Source: JALXCG01 sp026991065 [NCBI: Gemmatimonadota bacterium]
Lineage (GTDB): Bacteria > GCA-2686955
Assembly: GCA_026991065.1 (NCBI GenBank)
Contig: JALXCG010000558.1
Coordinates: 1-5,026, forward strand
Reading direction: 5' to 3'
DNA length: 5,026 nucleotides
Shown: positions 1 through 5,026 of the stretch, piece after piece
Layout of the letters: every line of letters begins with the position of its first letter
How positions within the stretch are numbered: position 1 is the first letter of the stretch
Translations under genes and position numbers: made by a program
The notes under the pieces: generated by a model
Database searches by the model: none
Told to the model about the DNA's origin: nothing
Seen by the model: only the letters and a program-made list of their open reading frames with translations

Positions 1-2651
1 ACGCCAGCCAGACAGCGTTGCTGAGATTTCTGGCCGCGCAGGGGACAGAGTCGGGCGTGAACGGTTTCACCGGGCACTGGATCACCAATGCGGTGCTTGT
101 CGACGCAACCCCCAGGGGTGTAGAGCGGCTGCGAACGGCTCCGGTTTCCGGCACGCTCATAGTTGAGCCGACACTGCCGGTCGGTATCCAGCCGGCGCCG
201 TCACCGCTGACCCCGCTTGCCGTGGGGGGGCGACCCTGGAACCTGGAACAGATCGCGGTGCCACGGCTCTGGGCGCTCGGGGTTACCGGTCGCGGCCGCC
301 TGGTCGCCAACATCGACAGCGGCGTGGACGCGGCCCACCCTGCGCTGGCTGAAAGCTGGCGCGGCCATCTTCCGGGGGTGGAACCGGACGCCGCCTGGCT
401 CTCCTCGGACGGTTCCCGCGAGCCCAGCGACTCCGGCAGCCACGGCACCCACACGATGGGCATCATGGTGGGAGCCGCTGTGGGCGACACCGTCGGCGTG
501 GCGCCGGGTGCGGCGTGGATTGCGGCACAACTGCGCTTTTCCGGACCTCCGGGCGTGAGCACATTGGAAGCGCTTGAATGGTGCGCCGATCCCGACGGCG
601 ATCCCGCTACCTACGATGATGTTCCGGACGCGGTCAACAACTCCTGGAGTTACGACATCGTGGACTGCGGCAATTGGGATGCGCCGGCCATCGACAACCT
701 GGAGTTGCTGGGACCGGTGGCGGTTTTCGCCTCCGGCAACAATGGCCCCGATCCCTCCTCCGTGGTCGCCCCGGCCAACCGGGCGGTGAGCGCTGTCAGC
801 AACTTCGCGGTCGGCGCCAGCGGTGAAAACGGCGCGCTCTGGGCGGGGTCGGCGCGGGGACCGTCGCTCTGCGCGGGTTCCGATTCGCTGGCCATCAAGC
901 CTGAACTCGTTGCCCCCGGGCTGGCGGTGCGGTCGACAATTCCCGGCGGCGGCTACGCCCATTTCACCGGCACCTCCATGGCCGCTCCGCATGTGGCTGG
1001 GGCGGCGGCACTGCTGCGCCAGATTCAGCCGGAGTTGACGGCCGACGAGATCAAGCGCTTGCTCATCGCCCACGCGCGTCACCCCGACGGGGTCGGTCGC
1101 GACGACAACGACTTTGGCCATGGCATCCTGGATGTTGCGGCGGCCGCGCAGGAACTCTTTGCCCGTGAGCCGGTTCTGGGAGTTCTCGCGGTGACCGTGC
1201 GCGCCGCCGAAGGCGGGACGCCCCTGGCGGGAGTCCAGGTGCGGCTCGCGGAAGCAACCGCCCGGGTGGCCACCGACAGCCTGGGGGTCGCCTGTTTCCA
1301 ATTGCTGCGCGGGGAGTACACGGCGGAGGTCGCGCCCGCGGTGGGGTACGCCGGGGCGATCGGCCGGGCGACCGTGATTGGCGGTGACACCACTTGGCTC
1401 TCCCTGCAACCGATGGAGTCTCCCCAGGGGTGGATCCAGGGCGCGCTCAGCGACTCCACGGGGGCGCCGGTGAGCGCTCTGATCAGTGTCTACGAGGAAC
1501 GGTCCGGTGCGCTTTGCGGTCAGGCGCAAAGCGATGCCGATGGCCGATTCGGCCTCCCGGTAGCGGTCGGGGTCTATCGTTTGGAAGGGCGGGCCACAGC
1601 GCCATGGGCCAACTTCCAGGAAGCCCCGGTGGTTGTGGATTCCGCGTCGATCGTGGACATCAGCCGTACCCTGCAACCCGCCGACGTACTGATTCTGGAC
1701 GCGGCCCCCGACAGCAGCGACCATGACTCGCTGGTGATCGCCGCCGTGGTTGCCAGTGGGCGTTCCTTCAGCTATCTGGAGCGTTCAGGAGGCGACGCCG
1801 TCGCCGGCGTATTGCGCGCACTGCCCCCATCGTCCGCCGTGGTCTGTTTCAGCGGCGAAGCCGGTGAGCAGATTCTCGACCCCGGAGAGGAGGATGCCCT
1901 GGGCGAACTCCTCGACCGCGGCGGGCGGCTCTTTCTCACTGGGCGCGATCTGGTCGCCTCGCTCGACGGCGGGCCTCTCCTCGACGCCCGCCTGGGTTTG
2001 CGGTTGGGAGCGGAAACCGATGTCCACGATCTGCCCGCGCATCCCGCGTCGGGACCGGGGTTGATCCTGGATCGTCCGGTGTTCACCGCCGGTTTCGAAC
2101 CACCCACGGCCCAGCATGATCAGGATGTGATTGTTGGTGGCATGGTCGCGCTGGACTACCGGGGTGTCGAGAGTGGCGCGGCCCTGGTCAGCGTGCTGCG
2201 GGTGCCGGGAGCGGGGCGCGCGGTGGTCGCTGGATTCGGCATTGAGGGGGTGCACGGTGAGTTTTCCGGCAGCCTGTCGCGGGCGGAACTGATGGGTGCG
2301 GTCCTGGATTGGCTCGGAGCTTCCGTCGAGATCGCAGAACCACCGGAGTCGCCCCCGGCCGGCGCCGTTGCGCAGCGCCCGCAACTACTCCAGAACCGGC
2401 CCAATCCGTTTAACCCGCGAACCCGGATACCGCTTCTCCTGCCGGTGCCGGGACTGGTTCGAATCGGCATTTTCGATCTGCGCGGCCGGCAACTGGCGGA
2501 GCTTCACAATGGCTACCTGGATGCGGGAAGTCACACCTTCCTGTGGGAGGGAGCCGACGCCGGTGGCGCGGCGCTCCCCAGCGGGGTTTACTTCTGTCGG
2601 GTCCAAGCCTCCGGTAGGGTGCTCGTGCGCAAGATGTTGCTGCTCAAGTAG
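1..2651 (+). CDS. Secreted subtilisin-family (S8, bacillopeptidase F-like) serine protease with C-terminal sorting tail, 5'-partial
   Basis: This is an exported serine endopeptidase. The frame is open to the left edge and the first codons read ASQTALLRFLAAQ, like the inside of an S8 propeptide, so the signal peptide and true start lie upstream. Numbering below counts the TTG at 18 as residue 1. The propeptide remainder ends near residue 55. The catalytic domain spans about 75-380, with Asp100 (NIDSGVD), His142 (SHGTHTMG), oxyanion Asn241 (ASGNNGP) and Ser320 (GTSMAAPHVAG), so the triad is intact. The WCADPDGDP and VNNSWSY segments resemble bacillopeptidase F-type S8 enzymes; Cys189 and Cys217 might pair (inference). 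Two beta-sandwich modules of carboxypeptidase-regulatory type follow (about 388-455 and 471-545), then an alpha/beta module (556-767) and an NPFNP/FlgD-like tail (789-877). The natural substrate is unknown. Family assignment is secure; the module boundaries are approximate. Confidence 0.95.
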   Translation, partial: ASQTALLRFLAAQGTESGVNGFTGHWITNAVLVDATPRGVERLRTAPVSGTLIVEPTLPVGIQPAPSPLTPLAVGGRPWNLEQIAVPRLWALGVTGRGRLVANIDSGVDAAHPALAESWRGHLPGVEPDAAWLSSDGSREPSDSGSHGTHTMGIMVGAAVGDTVGVAPGAAWIAAQLRFSGPPGVSTLEALEWCADPDGDPATYDDVPDAVNNSWSYDIVDCGNWDAPAIDNLELLGPVAVFASGNNGPDPSSVVAPANRAVSAVSNFAVGASGENGALWAGSARGPSLCAGSDSLAIKPELVAPGLAVRSTIPGGGYAHFTGTSMAAPHVAGAAALLRQIQPELTADEIKRLLIAHARHPDGVGRDDNDFGHGILDVAAAAQELFAREPVLGVLAVTVRAAEGGTPLAGVQVRLAEATARVATDSLGVACFQLLRGEYTAEVAPAVGYAGAIGRATVIGGDTTWLSLQPMESPQGWIQGALSDSTGAPVSALISVYEERSGALCGQAQSDADGRFGLPVAVGVYRLEGRATAPWANFQEAPVVVDSASIVDISRTLQPADVLILDAAPDSSDHDSLVIAAVVASGRSFSYLERSGGDAVAGVLRALPPSSAVVCFSGEAGEQILDPGEEDALGELLDRGGRLFLTGRDLVASLDGGPLLDARLGLRLGAETDVHDLPAHPASGPGLILDRPVFTAGFEPPTAQHDQDVIVGGMVALDYRGVESGAALVSVLRVPGAGRAVVAGFGIEGVHGEFSGSLSRAELMGAVLDWLGASVEIAEPPESPPAGAVAQRPQLLQNRPNPFNPRTRIPLLLPVPGLVRIGIFDLRGRQLAELHNGYLDAGSHTFLWEGADAGGAALPSGVYFCRVQASGRVLVRKMLLLK
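2382..2648 (+). other. FlgD-like Ig / type IX-like C-terminal sorting domain of the protease
   Basis: The last 89 residues of the protease carry NRPNPFNP (residues 793-800), then a beta-rich stretch with IGIFDLRGRQL and PSGVYFCRVQ, ending in VLVRKMLLLK. This order matches the FlgD-like Ig fold and the Por-secretion-type C-terminal tail. In Bacteroidetes and relatives such tails direct outer-membrane translocation or surface anchoring by the type IX secretion system. Whether this organism has that machinery cannot be seen here; the tail could instead be a surface-attachment fold only. Confidence 0.8.
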
Positions 2652-3942
2652 GCGTGGAGATCAGCGCCAGGTTGCGCGGAGTCACGCACGGATGGCAGAA
2701 GGTGCCGAACACCACTTTCCGTCCGGCCTCTTCCTGGCGGCAGACCCGATCGAGCAGCAACCAGACCTCCAGCGGGCGGCGGAACACCCCCCGGATCAAG
2801 CCCAGCGCACGGGTGCGCCGCGCCCACTCCTCACCCGCGACCAGGGCCTGCGATGCATCGAAAGCCGCAGGGAGTTCAAGCTGGGTGCGCTCCTGAACGG
2901 CGGCGCAGAACTCTCCGAAGGGCAGCCGGAAGAGTTGCGGCGGCAAAGGGCCGGCGGAAGCATAAGAGTCGGTGCCGGTGGCCTGCCGGTGGAGCAGGTC
3001 GAAGCCCGCGCGGTAGGCCATCTCCCGGCGCCGCGCCCGGCGCATGCGGGGCCGCGCGACTACCTCGTCGTAGATCGCCAGCCGAACCTGGTGCTTGTCC
3101 AGTCGCAAGTCGCAGCGTCTCCCCGTGTTCGAACGGGGCAGGTAGAATCCGTCTTGCAACTGCGACTTGTGGTAGCAGCAGGTGGCCGCGATCAACCACG
3201 CGGCGCCCCGCCGCGCGCCCTCTTCAAGCAGAGCATCGTTGAGGGCACCGCAGGCATGCAGCCCCAGCGCTCCGATTCCCGGCCCGAACTCCTCCCAGGC
3301 GCCGGCGGTCAGCGCGTCGGCTTCGCGAATCGTTCCGGTGACACCCGCGGCGCGATCGAGTCGCTCCGCCGCGGCCAGCAGCGCCTTCTGCCGGTCCAGG
3401 TGCAGCACCGGCAGGTCGGAAGCCCATCCGGCCAGTCGACCCAGGTGGCCTTTGCCCGAGCACCACTCCACGATGCGTGTTGTTCCGCTGCGCCAGAGTG
3501 GGGCACTGACCGAGACGAAAGCTTGAATCTGACTCCACTTGCGCGCCGGGACCTGGTGCCGCAGAAGCCGTGGCGGTGGAGCCTGGCCGGCAAGAGCGGA
3601 GGGAGTCACCGCGCGGAGCCGGGGGAGCGCGCTGACCGACCGACTGGCCGCGGCAAGCATCGCGAAGGCGTCGGGACCACTTGCCGCCCGCGGCGGCGGC
3701 CCCGCGTCACGCGTGGTCGGAAATCGCGTCTCGCTCCCGCCCATTCCCCCCAAGCCGGCATCCAGCCGGTCGATCTCGTCATCACTGAGTCCGCGCAACC
3801 ATTCCGCCAGCAGCGGCCACTCCTTCTCCCAGGGCAACCGTTCGGCGATGAAGGCCCGCGGCTCCCAAAGATGGCGGTGGTCGTCGATCCAGGCCGCCAA
3901 TTGCTGAATTCGCTCCGCGGCCGGTGGAATTGAGTCGGGCAT
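2644..3942 (-). CDS. SAM-dependent methyltransferase, Methyltransf_32 type, substrate unknown
   Basis: A predicted cytoplasmic class I methyltransferase of 432 residues from the ATG at 3942. The SAM-binding motif I is VEWCSGKGHLGRLAG (158-172), followed by an acidic residue after the second strand (LHLDRQ, Asp183), then GLHACGALND (227-236) and ATCCYHK (253-259). This HACG/CCYH set is what I associate with Methyltransf_32 proteins, a family that includes eukaryotic METTL25- and GSTCD-like proteins. The N-terminal part (WEPRAF, LPWEKEWPLLAEWL) and the C-terminal part (RPLEVWLLLD, then FCHPCVTPRN with Cys416 and Cys419) also look like conserved parts of the bacterial members. The start is uncertain: GTG at 3948 has AAGG seven bases upstream, and ATGs at 3993 and 4014 extend the frame but would overlap or crowd the divergent gene. 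The substrate (RNA, protein or small molecule) cannot be told from the sequence. Confidence 0.85.
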   Translation of the reverse strand: MPDSIPPAAERIQQLAAWIDDHRHLWEPRAFIAERLPWEKEWPLLAEWLRGLSDDEIDRLDAGLGGMGGSETRFPTTRDAGPPPRAASGPDAFAMLAAASRSVSALPRLRAVTPSALAGQAPPPRLLRHQVPARKWSQIQAFVSVSAPLWRSGTTRIVEWCSGKGHLGRLAGWASDLPVLHLDRQKALLAAAERLDRAAGVTGTIREADALTAGAWEEFGPGIGALGLHACGALNDALLEEGARRGAAWLIAATCCYHKSQLQDGFYLPRSNTGRRCDLRLDKHQVRLAIYDEVVARPRMRRARRREMAYRAGFDLLHRQATGTDSYASAGPLPPQLFRLPFGEFCAAVQERTQLELPAAFDASQALVAGEEWARRTRALGLIRGVFRRPLEVWLLLDRVCRQEEAGRKVVFGTFCHPCVTPRNLALISTPT

Positions 3943-3998
3943 GGGCACGTTGATGCCTTGATTGTGGTAATAGAGAAGGGGAAAGGCAGGCATCCCCC
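3943..3998. promoter_or_regulatory. Divergent intergenic region between methyltransferase and mogA-like gene
   Basis: These 56 bases must hold the start signals for both divergent genes unless the promoters lie inside the neighbouring coding sequences. The stretch around 3958-3974 is AT-richer than its surroundings and contains GGTAATAG, which could serve as a -10-like element on + (TAATAG) or - (TATTAC). I find no convincing -35 partner at normal spacing on either strand, so no specific promoter is claimed. Confidence 0.35.
3985..3990 (+). promoter_or_regulatory. Likely ribosome binding site of the mogA-like gene
   Basis: GGCAGG lies eight bases before the ATG at 3999, within a purine-rich run that begins near 3972 (GAGAAGGGGAAAGGCAGG). 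It supports the start at 3999, which also gives the expected family N-terminus (a beta strand, then TASD). Confidence 0.5.
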
Positions 3999-4511
3999 AT
4001 GAAATCGATCGCATTCATTGTACTGACCGCAAGTGACAGCGGTGCTCGAGGCGAACGCCGGGACCGCAGTGGCGAACTGATCGTCGAGCGCCTTGAAGGT
4101 GGTTCCGCGCACTTGGTGGAAAAGAAGATTCTGCCCGATGACCGGCGACAACTTGCGACCTATCTGGCGGAGTGCTGCGACGGTGAAAGGGCGGATCTGA
4201 TTCTGACCACCGGGGGTACCGGATTCACCACCCGCGATATTACGCCGGAAGCCACCGCGGATGTTGTGGAGCGGTTGGTTCCCGGGATTCCGGAGGCCCT
4301 GCGGGCTCGCGGCCTGGAAAAAACGCCCCGGGCCATTCTCTCGCGTGGGATCGCCGGCATCCGGCGCCGGACCCTCATCATTAATCTTCCGGGCAGTCCC
4401 AAGGCGGTTGCGGAAGGGCTCGATCTTCTGGAGGAAATTCTGCCGCACGCGATCGACACATTGCGCAGCAGCAGCGGGTTGAATTGTGCTGAAGCGCCCC
4501 CGGCTTCCTGA
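3999..4511 (+). CDS. mogA: MogA/MoaB-family molybdenum cofactor biosynthesis protein (molybdopterin adenylyltransferase-like)
   Basis: A 170-residue protein with the MoCF_biosynth (molybdopterin-binding) fold. MogA adenylylates molybdopterin with MgATP to prepare it for molybdate insertion; MoaB paralogues share the fold and in some lineages do the same job. Visible landmarks are the N-terminal strand and loop KSIAFIVLTASDSG (2-15), the acidic pair Asp47-Asp48 in ILPDD, the phosphate-binding loop LTTGGTG (69-75), TRDITPEAT (78-86, with Asp80 at a position known to matter in E. coli MogA), and LPGSPKA (130-136). The length fits MoaB and short MogA proteins; the insertion near the C-terminus of E. 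coli MogA is absent, so the choice between mogA and moaB is a judgement. No other molybdenum cofactor gene is in the window. The protein acts in the cytoplasm, probably as an oligomer (family knowledge). Confidence 0.9.
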   Translation: MKSIAFIVLTASDSGARGERRDRSGELIVERLEGGSAHLVEKKILPDDRRQLATYLAECCDGERADLILTTGGTGFTTRDITPEATADVVERLVPGIPEALRARGLEKTPRAILSRGIAGIRRRTLIINLPGSPKAVAEGLDLLEEILPHAIDTLRSSSGLNCAEAPPAS

Positions 4512-4770
4512 TTCCAAAGCCGTGGTCCCGGTCGGCTCGGTGCTCTTTTTGTCTCGTCTTTCTCTATTCCCATCTCTCCCGTCCCTCGCATGGGCGCGAT
4601 TCTTGCTTGTCTTTTGCACATTCCTGGACCAAAATTCCTACGGAATGGTCTACGCGCTTGAGGGAGAGCGTGTTTTGGTGGTGGCCACGAACAGCAAGAC
4701 GACTCTTCGCTGCCGCATCGTGGTGCTGTAGGCGGCAAGGCGTTGAGATGGCGGGAAGGATCCAAGCGAT
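4512..4770. other. Spacer with pyrimidine-rich stretch between mogA-like gene and small ORF
   Basis: About 260 bases without a gene I can support. AGCCG (4518-4522) and CGGCT (4533-4537) could form a short hairpin, followed eight bases later by CTTTTT. This is a poor match to an intrinsic terminator but is the only candidate after the mogA-like gene. Positions 4541-4615 are strongly pyrimidine-rich on + and lower in GC than the flanks. TTGCAC at 4614-4619 resembles a -35 box, but no good -10 box follows at 16-18 bases. ATTCC-TAC-GGAAT (4634-4646) is a perfect inverted repeat. A second short stem, TGCCGC (4711-4716) with GCGGCA (4732-4737), has no T-run after it. The spacer probably carries the promoter of the downstream small gene. 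Confidence 0.5.
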
Positions 4771-5022
4771 ATGGATACTGCTGCGGGGAAGACAAAGCAC
4801 ACCATTGGCGCGGCCGGTGAGCTGGCGCGCAGGGCAACCACCAGCGCGCAGCATGCGCCGGACGAGAGCGGCAGGGTGGTGGAAACGATTGATCACCTCG
4901 ATGGTAGCCTCGACCTGGTGATTGTTGCGCCCAACGGAGAACTCAACCTGGTCAGACAGCGGGCGCCGCAACCCACGCCCTGCGGGTTCTGCGCCTGGCT
5001 GCGTCGATTGTTTCTGCACTAG
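4771..5022 (+). CDS. Small protein of unknown function with CGFC motif (83 residues)
   Basis: I do not recognise this protein. The reading frame is bounded upstream by an in-frame TGA at 4744, and its third codon positions are mostly G or C, like the confident genes. GAAGGA (4755-4760) lies ten bases before the ATG, a usable though slightly distant ribosome binding site. The N-terminal half is polar and alanine-rich. It is followed by a hydrophobic beta-like stretch, GSLDLVIVAPNGELNLV (residues 45-61), and a C-terminus with CGFC (71-74) leading into the basic, aromatic tail AWLRRLFLH. There is no signal peptide or membrane span. The two cysteines could bind metal or be redox-active, but a single CxxC is weak evidence. 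A Shine-Dalgarno-like AGGAG overlaps its stop, so it may be the first gene of an operon running out of the window. It could still be a chance frame. Confidence 0.5.
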   Translation: MDTAAGKTKHTIGAAGELARRATTSAQHAPDESGRVVETIDHLDGSLDLVIVAPNGELNLVRQRAPQPTPCGFCAWLRRLFLH

Positions 5023-5025
5023 GAG
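5021..5025 (+). promoter_or_regulatory. Probable ribosome binding site of a gene starting just past the window
   Basis: AGGAG begins inside the TAG stop of the 83-residue ORF, one base short of the window end. Its fit to the Shine-Dalgarno consensus and its place directly after a stop suggest a closely coupled downstream gene. The start codon itself would be outside the window. Confidence 0.35.
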
Positions 5026-5026
5026 C

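Noticed and set aside
201-1724. 507-codon open frame on - inside the protease gene
   Set aside because: It is antisense to a protease with intact catalytic motifs. Its translation is rich in Arg, Gly, His and Pro with no recognisable motif, typical of a mirror frame in GC-rich coding DNA.
2296-3933. 545-codon open frame on + spanning the end of the protease and the antisense of the methyltransferase
   Set aside because: Striking length, but it overlaps two well-supported genes, and its product is low-complexity Arg/Pro/Gln-rich sequence without motifs. The length is explained by few stop codons in GC-rich DNA.
3991-4014. Upstream ATGs (3993 and 4014) as the methyltransferase start
   Set aside because: Neither has a properly spaced Shine-Dalgarno sequence, the added residues do not look like the family N-terminus, and 4014 would overlap the divergent gene.
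4518-4550. Possible intrinsic terminator after the mogA-like gene
   Set aside because: The stem is only five base pairs with a ten-base loop, and the T-run starts about eight bases after it, so it does not fit the usual structure well enough to call.
3606-4619. 337-codon open frame on - over the mogA-like gene and the start of the methyltransferase
   Set aside because: It runs antisense to all of the mogA-like gene and out of frame through the methyltransferase N-terminal region; no family features are visible.
4486-4731. Open + frame over the end of the mogA-like gene and the spacer, whose last part from ATG 4645 reads like a short beta-rich peptide (MVYALEGERVLVV...)
   Set aside because: The first part overlaps the mogA-like gene. 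The 28-residue tail has good third-position GC but no spaced ribosome binding site and no recognisable family. It might be a gene remnant, but the evidence is too thin.
4564-5019. 151-codon open frame on - opposite the 83-residue ORF
   Set aside because: Its composition (many Arg, Gln, His, Ser, Pro) looks like a mirror frame. The + frame has a ribosome binding site and better-balanced composition, though this call is less certain than the other rejections.

Overview
The window is dense, visibly GC-rich bacterial DNA, with most codons ending in G or C in the real genes. The best taxonomic clue is the C-terminal tail of the first protein. It has an NRPNPFNP motif followed by a FlgD-like Ig fold ending in a short basic/hydrophobic stretch. 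Tails of this kind are common on secreted proteins of FCB-group bacteria and GC-rich candidate phyla such as Eisenbacteria, Krumholzibacteria and Delongbacteria. The placement is inference from one motif plus composition; no rRNA or other marker gene is present.

Layout: (1) Positions 1-2651, + strand: the 3' part of a large secreted subtilisin-family (S8, bacillopeptidase F-like) protease. Its signal peptide and the start of its propeptide lie upstream of the window. (2) Positions 2644-3942, - strand: a SAM-dependent methyltransferase of the Methyltransf_32 type, convergent with the protease and overlapping it by 8 bp at the stop codons. (3) Positions 3999-4511, + strand: a MogA/MoaB-family molybdopterin-binding protein, divergent from the methyltransferase across a gap of about 56 bp. 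(4) Positions 4512-4770: a spacer with a pyrimidine-rich, lower-GC stretch and a small inverted repeat. (5) Positions 4771-5022, + strand: a probable 83-residue protein of unknown function with a CGFC motif. It is followed at the window edge by AGGAG, which looks like the ribosome binding site of a further gene.

The genes do not form an obvious pathway. The protease is an exported, cell-surface or extracellular enzyme. The methyltransferase and the molybdenum-cofactor protein are cytoplasmic and share only a divergent promoter region. I see no mobile element, CRISPR array, tRNA or rRNA. Nothing here amounts to a recognisable new multi-gene system. The points most worth a second look are the unassigned alpha/beta module inside the protease, the uncharacterised methyltransferase, and the small CGFC protein at the right edge.
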